Origin: Streptomyces roseus
GTDB taxonomy: Bacteria > Actinomycetota > Actinomycetes > Streptomycetales > Streptomycetaceae
Assembly (NCBI RefSeq): GCF_001044425.1
Contig: NZ_LFML01000068.1
Location: 53,756-116,458 of the forward strand
DNA length: 62,703 nucleotides
Reading direction: 5' to 3'
How positions within the stretch are numbered: position 1 is the stretch's first letter; each line of letters starts with the position of its first letter. Both the position numbers and the translations under genes were made by a program. The notes under the pieces were generated by a model. That model did not search any database. It was not told the DNA's origin and saw only the letters and a program-made list of their open reading frames with translations. Below, in pieces: positions 24,965 through 35,553 of the stretch.

Positions 24965-25624
24965 ATGGCACGACCACGGCGCATCGTCCTTGTCCGGCAC
25001 GGGGAATCGGAGGGCAATGCCGACGACACGGTGTACGAACGGGAGCCCGACCACGCCCTTCGGCTGACCGCCCGGGGCCGCGAGCAGGCCGCGGAGGCCG
25101 GAGTACGGCTGCGCGAGCTGTTCGGGGACGAGGCCATCAGTGCGTACGTCTCCCCGTACCGCCGGACCCTCCAGACCTTCCGGGAGCTGCGGCTGGACCC
25201 GGCGCGGGTGCGGATGCGCGAGGAGCCGAGGCTGCGGGAGCAGGACTGGGGGAACTGGCAGGACCGGGACGACGTACGCCTGCAGAAGGCCTACCGCGAC
25301 GCGTACGGGCACTTCTTCTACCGCTTCGCGCAGGGCGAGTCCGGTGCGGACGTCTACGACCGGGTCGGATCGTTCCTGGAGAGCCTGTACCGCAGTTTCG
25401 AGGCGCCGGACCACCCGCCGAACGTGCTGCTGGTGACGCACGGGCTGACCATGCGGCTGTTCTGCATGCGGTGGTTCCACTGGTCGGTGGCCGAGTTCGA
25501 GGCGCTGTCCAACCCCGGGAACGGTGAATACCGGGTGCTCCTGCCGGGGCCGGACGGGCGCTACCGTATGGACCGCCCGTTTGAGAGGTGGACCACACCG
25601 GAGCCTTATGACCTGGACGGCTAA
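24965..25624 (+). CDS. histidine phosphatase family (phosphoglycerate mutase-like) protein
   Basis: 219 residues. The phosphohistidine motif is LVRHGESEGNADD near residue 10, followed by LTARGREQA, VSPYRRTLQT, RLREQDWGNWQD and LVTHGLTMRLF. All the residues of the 2H-phosphatase pocket (RHG, R, E, H) are present. Length and Tyr/Trp-rich middle are those of small cofactor-dependent mutase-like phosphatases; the substrate is unknown. Its stop codon overlaps the -10 element of the next gene. Confidence 0.88.
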   Translation: MARPRRIVLVRHGESEGNADDTVYEREPDHALRLTARGREQAAEAGVRLRELFGDEAISAYVSPYRRTLQTFRELRLDPARVRMREEPRLREQDWGNWQDRDDVRLQKAYRDAYGHFFYRFAQGESGADVYDRVGSFLESLYRSFEAPDHPPNVLLVTHGLTMRLFCMRWFHWSVAEFEALSNPGNGEYRVLLPGPDGRYRMDRPFERWTTPEPYDLDG

Positions 25625-25627
25625 AGT
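25622..25627 (+). promoter_or_regulatory. -10 element overlapping a stop codon; predicted leaderless downstream gene
   Basis: TAAAGT. The TAA is also the stop of the phosphatase gene. It lies eight bases before ATG 25636. Confidence 0.4.
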
Positions 25628-25635
25628 GGCGCGGG

Positions 25636-26553
25636 ATGACCGCTGACTCCGCTTCCGAACGGCGCTACGCACGCGCCCTGGCCAGCCTACGCGGGCTGGC
25701 CCTGGGTGACGCCCTGGGCTCCCAGTACTTCGTCCCCGTGAACTACCCCCTCCTCAAGCGCCGCGAGCTGCCCGCCGGCACCGGCACCTGGCAGTGGACC
25801 GACGACACCGAGATGGCCTGCTCGGTGGTGGCCGTCCTCGCCGCGCACGGGCGCATCGACCAGGACGCCCTGGCGAGCTCCTTCGCCCACCACCACGACT
25901 TCGACCGCGGCTACGGGCCCGCCGTCAACCGGATGCTCCGCCTCATCCGGGAGGGCGAGGACTGGCGCACGCTGGCCGCCGAGCTGTTCAACGGGCAGGG
26001 CTCGTGGGGCAACGGCGCGGCGATGCGGATCGCTCCGCTGGGCGCCTGGTACGCCGATGATCCGGAGCAGGCCACGCACCAGGCGGAGATCTCCGCCTAC
26101 ACCACGCACCAGCACCGCGAGGCGGTCTGCGGGGCGATGGCCGTGGCGGCGGCGGCCGCGCTGGCGGCGGATCCGGCGGGTCCGCCGAAGGCCGGCGAAC
26201 TGCTGGACGGGGTGATCGCGCTGGTGCCGCGCAGCGCGGTGGGGGCGGGGCTGCGGCGGGCGCGCGACATGCTGGACTACGGCGATGCGACCACCGTCGC
26301 GGCGGTGCTGGGCTGCGGGCGGCGGACGAGCGCGCACGACACGGTGCCCTTCGCCCTGTGGTCGGCGGCGCGGTCGCTGGACGACTACGAGCGGGCGTTC
26401 TGGACTACCGCGCAGGTGGGCGGGGACGTGGACACGACCTGCGCCATCGTGGGCGGGGTACTGGGGGCACGGGGCGACGCGGCGCTGCCGGCCGCCTGGC
26501 TGTCCCGTACGGAGGCCCTGCCGGCCTGGCTGCCGGAGACGGCCGCGCACTAG
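25636..26553 (+). CDS. ADP-ribosylglycohydrolase family protein
   Basis: 305 residues. Removes ADP-ribose from modified arginine or related targets; DraG-like. Metal-binding motifs are intact: WTDDTEMA near residue 54 and QVGGDVDTTCAIVGGVLGA near residue 258. The N-terminal GLALGDALGS and GNGAAMRIAPLGAWYADDP are also family signatures. No cognate ADP-ribosyltransferase is seen in the window. It sits 11 bases after the phosphatase gene, yet has its own -10 candidate. Confidence 0.9.
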   Translation: MTADSASERRYARALASLRGLALGDALGSQYFVPVNYPLLKRRELPAGTGTWQWTDDTEMACSVVAVLAAHGRIDQDALASSFAHHHDFDRGYGPAVNRMLRLIREGEDWRTLAAELFNGQGSWGNGAAMRIAPLGAWYADDPEQATHQAEISAYTTHQHREAVCGAMAVAAAAALAADPAGPPKAGELLDGVIALVPRSAVGAGLRRARDMLDYGDATTVAAVLGCGRRTSAHDTVPFALWSAARSLDDYERAFWTTAQVGGDVDTTCAIVGGVLGARGDAALPAAWLSRTEALPAWLPETAAH

Positions 26554-26739
26554 GGGTGTCCGCAGCGTTCAGCCTGCCCCGTGTCGCCCCGGCTCCGCGA
26601 GGCAGGGGCCGTTGCGATTGTCACGGTCCTGCCACAGGGGCCTTCCCCGTGGGCTGAACTCGCATGTCACGGGCCTAACCTGTCCGCTCCGCCGCCGCCG
26701 TCGTGACGACGCGGGCGGCCGACAGGGGAGGGGAACCCG

Positions 26740-28512
26740 ATGCCGGACCACACCGAAGGCGAGCCCGACAGCGTGAGCGGGGGCTCACCCGCCGATCCCG
26801 CACCGCCGGCTCCGCCGCGCACGGAACCGGGCGCGGCCGGGACCGGAGAAGGGGCCGGCGGAGCGCACCTGGCGGGGCGGGCCGGGGCGCCGACGTCCGG
26901 CCTCGCCCCGGCGCAGGCGGCGGGTGCGGTCCGCGGCGGAGCGCCGGACGGCTGGGATCCCAAGGCCTGGCAGGCCTACCAGGTGCGCCGGCAGCGGGCC
27001 GCCTCCGGTGCCTGGTCCGTCCTGCCGCCCGCCTGGGTCGAGGCCGTCCGGCCGGCTCCGGCCGCGCCCGTGTCCACCGCCGTGCTCCTCGCCGCCATGG
27101 CAGCCGGCCTCGCCTCGGGCCTGTTCCTCGGCGACGGGCTGGGACTCGGACTGCTGATGGCCGCCGTGCCCGCCGTCATCGGCGCCTACCTCGCCGCCCG
27201 CACGGCCCGGCGCCGCGCGCGGGCCTGGAGCGTGACCTGGGCCCTGGGGTGCGTCGCACTCCTCGGGATACCCGCGCTGCGCGACGCCGACTGGCCCTCC
27301 GCCCTCGCGCTGCTCGCCGCCGTCCTGCTCGGCGCGCTGGCCCTGCACGGCAGCCGCACCTGGCCCGGTGTCCTGCTCAGCCCGTTCGGCTTCGTCGACT
27401 CCGGCGTGCTCGGGATCCGCTGGGCCTGGAGCGGACTGCGCTCGCGCGGGAGCGGGGTCGACCGCGCCCGCTGGCTGCCGGTGGTCAAGGCCACTGCCGT
27501 GGCCCTCGTCCTGCTGGTGCTCTTCGGCACCCTGTTCGCCTCCGCCGACGCCGCCTTCGCCGACCTGCTGGACGGGCTCACCCCCGAGATCTCCCTCGGC
27601 GACGGCCCCGTGCGCGTCCTGCTGTTCCTGCTCGGAGTCGTCCTCGCGCTCGCCGCCGCCCGCGCCGCCGCCGCGCCCTCGCGCTGGGACCGGGTCCGGA
27701 TCGCGTCCGGAAAACCGCGCTCCCGCATCGAATGGGCGCTTCCGCTCATCGTGCTCGACCTGCTCTTCGCCGGCTTCAACGCCGTCCAGCTCGCGGTCCT
27801 GTTCGGCGGCTACGACAAGGTCCTGGAGAGCACCGGGCTCACCTACGCCGAGTACGCCCGCCAGGGCTTCTGGCAACTGCTCTGGGCCACCCTGCTCACC
27901 CTCGCCGTGATCGCGCTCGCCCTGCGCTGGGCCCCGCGCGCCGGGGCCGGCGACCGCCGGTTCGTCCGCGTGGTCCTCGGCACGCTGTGCGCGCTGACCC
28001 TGGTCGTGGTCGCCTCCGCGCTGCGCCGTATGGACTTGTACGTGGACGCGTACGGGCTGACGCGGCTGCGCGTGTCGGTGGCCGCGATGGAGCTCTGGCT
28101 CGGGCTGGTCATCGTACTGATCATGGCCGCAGGGGCCTTCGGTGCCCGTCTGCTGCCGCGCGCGGTCGCGGCGAGCATGGCCGCCGCCGTTCTCGCCTTC
28201 GGGCTGCTGTCCCCGGACGGAATGGTCGCCGAGACGAACGTGGCCCGCTTCGAGCAGTCCGGCAAGCTGGACCTGGCCTATTTCCAGGACCTGTCGGCGG
28301 ACGCCGTGCCCGCGCTGGACCGGCTGCCCGAACCCCGCCGCTCCTGCGCCCTGCGCGGGATCAACGACGACCTGTCGAGGCGCGGCCCGGTCCCCTGGTA
28401 CGCGGTCAGCCTGGGCGAATACCGGGCCCGGCAGATCCTGCGCGAGCGCCCGGTGACGGCCCCCTATGAGGTGTGCCGGAGCCTGGGCACCTTCCACAGC
28501 CGCATCGAGTAG
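26740..28512 (+). CDS. multi-pass membrane protein, DUF4173/DUF4153 type
   Basis: 590 residues. The N-terminal ~95 residues are Gly/Pro/Ala-rich and cytoplasmic. Then come ~11-12 hydrophobic helices, for example VSTAVLLAAMAAGLASGLFL, VVKATAVALVLLVLFGTLFA, ALPLIVLDLLFAGFNAVQLA and LWLGLVIVLIMAAGAFGARLL. The motifs VLFGGYDKVLESTGLTYAEYARQGFWQLLWATLLTLAVIA and LRLSVAAMELWLG-like text mark the DUF4173 family. Between helices is an extracellular loop (ADAAFADLLDGLTPEISLGDG). The C-terminus is soluble (~90 residues, LSADAVPALDRLPEPRRSCALRGIN). Function unknown; it may be a sensor or envelope protein. GGGGAGGGG precedes ATG 26740. Confidence 0.82.
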   Translation: MPDHTEGEPDSVSGGSPADPAPPAPPRTEPGAAGTGEGAGGAHLAGRAGAPTSGLAPAQAAGAVRGGAPDGWDPKAWQAYQVRRQRAASGAWSVLPPAWVEAVRPAPAAPVSTAVLLAAMAAGLASGLFLGDGLGLGLLMAAVPAVIGAYLAARTARRRARAWSVTWALGCVALLGIPALRDADWPSALALLAAVLLGALALHGSRTWPGVLLSPFGFVDSGVLGIRWAWSGLRSRGSGVDRARWLPVVKATAVALVLLVLFGTLFASADAAFADLLDGLTPEISLGDGPVRVLLFLLGVVLALAAARAAAAPSRWDRVRIASGKPRSRIEWALPLIVLDLLFAGFNAVQLAVLFGGYDKVLESTGLTYAEYARQGFWQLLWATLLTLAVIALALRWAPRAGAGDRRFVRVVLGTLCALTLVVVASALRRMDLYVDAYGLTRLRVSVAAMELWLGLVIVLIMAAGAFGARLLPRAVAASMAAAVLAFGLLSPDGMVAETNVARFEQSGKLDLAYFQDLSADAVPALDRLPEPRRSCALRGINDDLSRRGPVPWYAVSLGEYRARQILRERPVTAPYEVCRSLGTFHSRIE

Positions 28513-28816
28513 CGGCCGCGGGACGCCCGAGACGTTCGAGCTGTCGGTGCGGACGAAGATCGGCCAGGCCAGCGATGCCGGTGGGGGAGGCGGCGCTGAC
28601 CATCAGGGCCGCGCCCGGTCGCCCTTCGGCCGCGGGCGCGGCCCGGGACTCGAACGGCCCGTCCTCGATGAGCCGTTGGAACAGCGGAGCACCGGCGGCT
28701 GGAACTGCGCTCACCCCCGATCGGAGAGATCGCAGACTGCGGATCGGTCCGGGACTATCTCCTCCGGTTGTGTCATTCACGAATGCGACCACGGGCGCGC
28801 GGGCCGGTTTCGCGAC

Positions 28817-29041
28817 GTGGTCCGGGCCGGGCTGCACGAGCCCACCCCCTGCTTCATCACGGAACTTTTCCGGCTTGTGACAGAGGGGTGGGGCGTGCGC
28901 GCCGACATGGAGGATCCGCTCGTTACCGACGCCATTGTGGCCGTGATGATGTACCGCGCGAAGGTGTGCGGAAGCGAATGGGCGGATAGGGGCATCACGG
29001 AACTGACCGATCAGGTGACGGTGCCGCTGCTCACGGCGTGA
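28817..29041 (+). CDS. possible small or degenerate gene of unknown function
   Basis: From GTG 28817 a 74-residue product reads VVRAGLHEPTPCFITELFRL ... VTDAIVAVMMYRAKVCGSEW, ending ITELTDQVTVPLLTA. Codon third positions are about 80% G/C, lower than neighbours but above chance, and the composition is protein-like. There is no ribosome binding site and the frame is open far upstream without a good start. It may be the 3' end of a broken gene. No family recognised. Confidence 0.25.
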   Translation: MVRAGLHEPTPCFITELFRLVTEGWGVRADMEDPLVTDAIVAVMMYRAKVCGSEWADRGITELTDQVTVPLLTA

Positions 29042-29094
29042 GGCGCCGTACGGACTCCACCCGGGGCGGGGTGTGCAGGCGGCGCGGGGCGGCG

Positions 29095-29100
29095 TACCCT
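29095..29100 (+). promoter_or_regulatory. -10 element of rnhB
   Basis: TACCCT, ten bases before ATG 29111, giving a predicted leader of only a few bases. The helicase gene at 16307 has the same arrangement (TAGGGT then ten bases). Confidence 0.4.
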
Positions 29101-29110
29101 TGCTGGCGCC

Positions 29111-29821
29111 ATGCCGTACGAAGCACCCACCCACACCGTCGAACGCTCCCTCCGTGCAACCACCGGCGCCAAGGTCATCGCCGGGGTAGACGAAGTCGGA
29201 CGAGGGGCCTGGGCCGGTCCCGTCACCGTGTGCGCGGCGATCACCGGTCTGCGCCGGCCGCCCGCCGGTCTCACCGACTCCAAACTGCTCACCCAGAAAC
29301 GACGCGACGCGCTCCTCGGCGTCCTGGAGGACTGGGTCACCGCCTACGCCCTCGGGCACGCCTCCCCGGAGGAGATCGACGCGCTCGGGATGACGGCCGC
29401 CCTGCGGCTCGCCGCGGAGCGCGCCCTGGAGGCGCTGCCCGTGCGGCCCGACGCGGTGATCCTCGACGGCAAGCACGACTATCTCGGCGTGCCCTGGCGG
29501 GTCCGTACGGTGATCAAGGGTGACCAGTCCTGCGTCGCCGTCGCCGCGGCCTCGGTGATCGCCAAGGTCAGGCGCGACCGGATGATGGCCGAGCTCGGCC
29601 GACAGGGCGGTGGATGCGCGGAGTTCGCCTTCGGGGACAACGCCGGATACCCCTCGCCGGTGCACCGGGCCGCACTGGAAGAGCTGGGACCCACCCCGTA
29701 CCACCGGCTCTCGTGGTCGTACCTCGACGGGCTGCCCCGGTGGCGGCACCTCAAGAAGGTGCGGCGCAGCGAGGAAGCGACGGAGCTGGAAAACGGAGGC
29801 CAACTCGGCTTCGATTTCTGA
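29111..29821 (+). CDS. rnhB: ribonuclease HII
   Basis: 236 residues. Removes ribonucleotides misincorporated in DNA and RNA primers. The DEDD centre is visible: IAGVDEVGRGAWAGPV (Asp, Glu), VILDGKHDYL (Asp) and the Asp of FGDNAGYPSP-x-HRAAL. SKLLTQKRRDALLG and VAAASVIAKVRRDRMM are family blocks. The C-terminal RHLKKVRRSEEATELENGGQLGFDF extension is common in Streptomyces. A position near recQ, nrdJ and the DinG-type helicase makes this a genome-maintenance neighbourhood. Confidence 0.95.
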   Translation: MPYEAPTHTVERSLRATTGAKVIAGVDEVGRGAWAGPVTVCAAITGLRRPPAGLTDSKLLTQKRRDALLGVLEDWVTAYALGHASPEEIDALGMTAALRLAAERALEALPVRPDAVILDGKHDYLGVPWRVRTVIKGDQSCVAVAAASVIAKVRRDRMMAELGRQGGGCAEFAFGDNAGYPSPVHRAALEELGPTPYHRLSWSYLDGLPRWRHLKKVRRSEEATELENGGQLGFDF

Positions 29822-29859
29822 TCGCACCCACGTGCCACCGGCCGGTACGTTTCGTACCG

Positions 29860-30534
29860 GTGTTTGATAGACATCAACTCCTGCCTCTCACCCCCGAGGA
29901 GCCTCAGATTCACGAGAGTGCCCAGGGTCCCCGCGTCACGCCGGCCGCGAGCCGCACCGCGCAGACCCCTCGCCCCGTACCTGGTCCGCGTCCCGCCGCC
30001 GTTCCGCGGCCCGGGCGCCCCGGTCCCTCCCCCGCGGCGGCGAGCCGTACGGGCGGGGCTCCCCGGCCCGCACCGCCCGCGCAGCGAGCGCCGCAGGCCA
30101 CCCCCGGACCCGCAGCCCCCACCGCACCGTCCGTCTCCGCGGCCGTGCCCCAGGTCCAGCTGATCCCGGCCTCCGCCGAGGGTGCGCTGGACGCGGCCGA
30201 AGAGGCCGTCGACCTGCTGCTCGACACCGGGCGCGCGCCGGGTGACGTCCTGGTGCTCACCACCGGCGACCCGCACCCGTGGGCCGCGCACGAGCTGTCC
30301 TTCGGCGAGGCCGCGTACTGGGCCCTGCACGACGCCGGGGACGACGTCTTCTACGCGGACGCGGCGCAGGCCGGGCGTGCCGCGGGCCGTCCCGTCGTGG
30401 TCTTCGCGGTCAACGGCGGACCGGCGGGCGCCACCGCCGCCGCCCTGCCGACCGCGCTCGCGCGGGCCGGCACGCTGCTGATCGTGTGCGGCGACCCGCA
30501 GCAGGTCAACTCCGTTCTGGGCACGGGCGTCTGA
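29860..30534 (+). CDS. conserved protein with Pro/Ala-rich N-terminus; start uncertain, possible ATT start
   Basis: The stop is firm at 30534. The C-terminal ~130 residues look folded: VQLIPASAEGALDAAEEAVDLLLD, DVLVLTTGDPHPWAAHELSFGEAAYWALHDAGDDVFYAD, VVVFAVNGGPAGATAAALPTAL and TLLIVCGDPQQVNSVLG. These are three Rossmann-like beta-alpha units with no recognised catalytic motif. The N-terminal ~90 residues are Pro/Ala/Arg-rich. GTG 29860 opens the frame but lacks a ribosome binding site. GAGGAG at 29896-29901 lies six bases before an in-frame ATT (29908), so a non-canonical start giving 208 residues is possible. Function unknown. Confidence 0.7.
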   Translation: MFDRHQLLPLTPEEPQIHESAQGPRVTPAASRTAQTPRPVPGPRPAAVPRPGRPGPSPAAASRTGGAPRPAPPAQRAPQATPGPAAPTAPSVSAAVPQVQLIPASAEGALDAAEEAVDLLLDTGRAPGDVLVLTTGDPHPWAAHELSFGEAAYWALHDAGDDVFYADAAQAGRAAGRPVVVFAVNGGPAGATAAALPTALARAGTLLIVCGDPQQVNSVLGTGV

Positions 30535-30560
30535 CGCCCCGTGTCCGGCGCGGGCGAGGG

Positions 30561-30585
30561 GCGGGGCCGGCCGGACCGGCCCCGC
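30561..30585 (+). terminator. terminator
   Basis: Perfect 10-bp stem GCGGGGCCGG / CCGGCCCCGC with a 5-base loop CCGGA, 26 bases after the preceding stop. Confidence 0.7.
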
Positions 30586-30712
30586 TGAAGCCCGATGCCT
30601 GACCAGCCGTACGCCCGATCCAGGGTGTACGGCCGTGAGGGCTTCCCGCGTACGGGAACTATGCGCGGGCGGGCTCCGGCGCACCGGAGGGGAGCCGGCG
30701 TACGAGGAGCCC

Positions 30713-31345
30713 TCAGCGCGCGGCGGTACGGCGCCGGATGACCTCGCCGGCGCCGCCGCCGGTGCGCAGGCTCACCGCGGGGAAGTCGGCCACCGCGTCG
30801 CCGAGGCGCTCGGGTCGCGAGTGGGAGCCGGGATGCCGGCCGCCCCGGCCCTCGCCCAGCACCTGCCAGCCGCCGCGGGTCAGCGTGATGTACGCGCCGC
30901 AGCGCAGCCCGTGCAGGGTGCAGGCGTCCCGCAGCCCCCACATCCAGGCGCCGTCCTCCTCGGTCCACCGCTCGTCACCCTCGCGGCAGTACAGCAGCAC
31001 GGCGGTCCGCACCGGGCTCCGGCGCCGCAGGTCGTGCGGGATGACCCGGCGCAGGGCGGCGAGCAGGGCGTTGCGGTACTCCCAGCCGTCGGCCGAGGAC
31101 GATCCCTGCGCGAAGGAGGCGCTCGCGACGAGTCGCTCCTCGGGGCCGAGCACGGCGATCACCGCCGTCGAGGGCACCGGAGCGTGCCGGGAGTGCAGCC
31201 CGCTGACGACCTCGCGCGGGTCGCGCAGCAAGGGGACGCCGGCCGCCGTCCACTCGGCGGGTTCCAGCCGTCTGCCGTGCCGGCTGGCGATGCCGGCCGC
31301 CGTGGTCAGTGACGACGTCGAAGGCGGGGCGAATCCGAAGGTCAC
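30713..31345 (-). CDS. conserved Streptomyces protein of unknown function
   Basis: 210 residues from GTG 31345 (VTFGFAPPSTSSLTTAAGIASRHG), preceded by GAAGGGAGG. It reads as one compact alpha/beta domain: PSTAVIAVLGPEERLVASASFAQG, WEYRNALLAALRRVIPHDLRRR, RTAVLLYCREGDERWTEEDGAWMWGLRDACTLHGLRCGAYITLTRGGWQVLGEGRGG. The conserved Glu/Asp/Trp cluster could be an active site, but I recognise no family. It is divergent from recQ, across a 368-base gap. Confidence 0.75.
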   Translation of the reverse strand: MTFGFAPPSTSSLTTAAGIASRHGRRLEPAEWTAAGVPLLRDPREVVSGLHSRHAPVPSTAVIAVLGPEERLVASASFAQGSSSADGWEYRNALLAALRRVIPHDLRRRSPVRTAVLLYCREGDERWTEEDGAWMWGLRDACTLHGLRCGAYITLTRGGWQVLGEGRGGRHPGSHSRPERLGDAVADFPAVSLRTGGGAGEVIRRRTAAR

Positions 31346-31713
31346 GGTCCTCCCTTCGGGTACACGCCCGCGGACGGGCACAGCTGTCGAGCGGGCGCGC
31401 CGCTGCGAGGCCCGGAAGAGCGCCGTCGAGCCGAGCGGGGGCAGCCCAATTCTCGCGTGGCCCGCGAGCATGCGGCAACGAGCAATTGGCGCCGCCGACC
31501 GGAATTCGCCGGTATGCCGTTCATATCCTTGCCCCGTCGAGCCGAAGATGACGCATCCGACTCCGGCCGAAGCGCCGGCACCAGCGGAAACACCCCTTCG
31601 GACATGAGGTCGAGGCCGGGTGGAGCGGGTGTCCGACCCGTGGACGGTCCGCGACGACCTTCTCACGGTGGGTGAATTGGCCGATTGTCCGTGCCATCCG
31701 GTTGCATGGGGGC
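31346..31713. other. divergent intergenic region before recQ
   Basis: 368 bases with a GC content visibly below that of the flanking genes near 31450-31600. It holds the small dyad CCGGAATTCGCCGG (31499-31512) and possible promoters for both directions, none clear. No SOS box of the TCGAAC-N4-GTTCGA type is seen upstream of recQ. No RNA gene recognised. Confidence 0.5.
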
Positions 31714-33873
<2,160 letters not shown>

Positions 33874-33963
33874 CCTCACCAGCGGGTACGAACGAGACGG
33901 GTTCTGTGGTCATGGACCCATGGAACCCGGTGGCTGCGGCGTCCCGTCAAGGGGCGCCCCGGG

Positions 33964-33999
33964 CCTGTGGATGTTGAAGGTTCAAGAGTTATCCACAGG
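33964..33999. repeat. inverted repeat containing DnaA-box-like sequences
   Basis: CCTGTGGAT (33964-33972) and ATCCACAGG (33991-33999) are perfect 9-bp arms, 18 bases apart. The right arm contains TTATCCACA (33989-33997), a perfect DnaA box of the E. coli form; the left arm on the other strand reads ACATCCACA. It lies between recQ and the DUF4192 gene. Confidence 0.6.
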
Positions 34000-34036
34000 G
34001 CTTTCGGGATCCGACCGTCCGCGGGACCGTCGGGGC

Positions 34037-35296
34037 ATGACGAACGACCGCGAACCACGCATCCCGTCCGACCGGCCCGCCACCAGCGCGTCCGGACCCG
34101 CCCATGCCCCCCGGATCACCCTGCGCAGCCCGGCCGAACTCGCCGACGCGCTGCCGTACATGCTCGGCTTCCACCCGACCGACTCACTCGTCATGGTCAC
34201 CGTGCACGGAGAGGGCGGCCGCTTCGGCGGCCGGCTCCGCGTCGGCATCCCGTCAGCCCCGGCGGAATGGGAGGACACCGCCCGGCAGGTCGCCGAATGC
34301 CTGGTTCGGGGCAGCGAGCGGCGCGAAGCCAAACCGGACGGCATCGTCGTCTTCCTCTGCCAGGACCCGGCGGACGGCGAGAGCGCGCAGCGGGTGATGA
34401 CCCGGCTGCGACCGCTGGCCCAGCGCGTCCGGCTGGCATGCGGCGCGCTCGACGTGCCCGTGATGGAGGCACTGTGCATTTCCGGCGGCCGGTACTGGTC
34501 CTACTGCTGCCCCGACGAGCGGTGCTGCCCCGCCGAGGGCAGCCCGCTGGCCGCGACCGGCACCTCGGTGATGGCGGCGACGGCCACCTTCGCCGGACTC
34601 CAGGTCAGGGGCTCGCTCCGGGAGATCGAGGGTCGCATGACGCCACTGCGCGGGGGAGCGGCGGCCGAGATGGAGCGGGCCCTGGACCGGGGGGCCGCCA
34701 CCCTCGTGCCGAAGATCCTCGACGGGGCCACCCGCGAGGAGGTGGGCGCGGAGACGGTCACGCTGGCCCGGGCCCTGATGCGGCGGATGACCCTCGCCCC
34801 GCCCGTCGAGGGCGGGCCGGGAGCCGACGACTGGGACGACGCGCTGCTCGGGCACGACGAGGCCGCCACCGTGATCCTCGGCCTCCAGGACCGGGAGATC
34901 CGGGATGTCGCCGCCGAGTGGATGGAGGGCGAGGACGCGGCCCCCGCCCTGCGGCTGTGGCGGGCGCTGGCCCGTCGCTGCGTCGGGGCCTACGGCGAGC
35001 ACGCGGCGGCCCCGCTCACGCTCGCGGGCTGGGTGTCGTGGTCCACCGGGGACGAGCCGACGGCCCGGATCGCCCTCGGGCTTGCCCTGCGCGCCGACGC
35101 CGACTACCGCTTCGCGCAGCTGCTCCACCACGCCTGCAACGAGGGCATCGACCCAGAGGGGCTGCGGGCCTGCCTCAGGGAGGAACGCCGGCGGCGGGAA
35201 CCCCGTCGACGGCGTGCCGCCGCCACGACCCGTCCGCCGGGCCGCCGCACCCAGCCCCGCCGGGAGCCCCGGCCCACCGCGGGGAGCGACCAGTGA
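34037..35296 (+). CDS. DUF4192-domain protein
   Basis: 419 residues. The N-terminal ITLRSPAELADALPYMLGFHPTDSLVMVTVHG and GGRLRVGIP are the hallmark of DUF4192. Middle motifs are LACGALDVPVMEALCISGGRYWSYCCPDERCCPAEGSPL, a cysteine-rich turn (four Cys) that could bind metal. The C-terminal half is helical (RALARRCVGAYGEHAAAPLTLAGWVSWSTGDEPTARIALGLAL) and ends in an Arg-rich tail. The family is widespread in actinobacteria with no assigned function. The start is ATG 34037. The gene's last bases overlap a possible GTG start of the next frame (GTGA at 35293). Confidence 0.85.
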   Translation: MTNDREPRIPSDRPATSASGPAHAPRITLRSPAELADALPYMLGFHPTDSLVMVTVHGEGGRFGGRLRVGIPSAPAEWEDTARQVAECLVRGSERREAKPDGIVVFLCQDPADGESAQRVMTRLRPLAQRVRLACGALDVPVMEALCISGGRYWSYCCPDERCCPAEGSPLAATGTSVMAATATFAGLQVRGSLREIEGRMTPLRGGAAAEMERALDRGAATLVPKILDGATREEVGAETVTLARALMRRMTLAPPVEGGPGADDWDDALLGHDEAATVILGLQDREIRDVAAEWMEGEDAAPALRLWRALARRCVGAYGEHAAAPLTLAGWVSWSTGDEPTARIALGLALRADADYRFAQLLHHACNEGIDPEGLRACLREERRRREPRRRRAAATTRPPGRRTQPRREPRPTAGSDQ

Positions 35297-35553
35297 GCCG
35301 GGACCGCGAGCGCGACCGCGGCCCCGGCACGGGCCGGGGCGCCGGGAGGTGCTCGGGGTGGTTCCGGGGCGCCGCCGCGAGTGCCCTGCGGCTGAGGCGG
35401 CGTCACCGGCACGGCCCAGTACGGGCGCAGCCGCCACCGGGGCCCGTGACCCGGGCGGGGGCGGGGGCGTTCAGCTGGAGGGTGGCGGGGGCCCGGCCGC
35501 GCCGCCACCCAGCGACACAGGCCGGAGCGCAGACAGCCCAGACAAGGCGACCC

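Larger units (their letters stand above)
28513..29110. other. poorly coding gap with remnants on both strands
   Basis: About 600 bases between the membrane protein and rnhB. On the minus strand, 28516-28710 gives a protein-like reading with high third-position GC (LFQRLIEDGPFES, LMVSAASPTGIAGLADL) but with no credible start or full domain. On the plus strand the 3' half (28817-29041) gives another coding-like frame, listed separately. The local GC is lower around 28750-28980 than in flanking genes. This looks like decayed genes rather than an operator region. Confidence 0.5.

Noticed and set aside
31672..31713. ATG 31672 as recQ start
   Set aside because: The extra residues MNWPIVRAIRLHGG look like translated promoter sequence; ATG 31714 fits the helicase N-terminus.
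33964..33999. Chromosomal origin of replication
   Set aside because: Only two DnaA-like boxes are present and dnaA/dnaN are not nearby; Streptomyces oriC has many boxes.
35293..35553. GTG 35293 as start of the debranching-like protein (overlapping the DUF4192 stop)
   Set aside because: It would add 87 Arg/Gly/Pro-rich residues before the conserved domain; ATG 35554 has a reasonable ribosome binding site.
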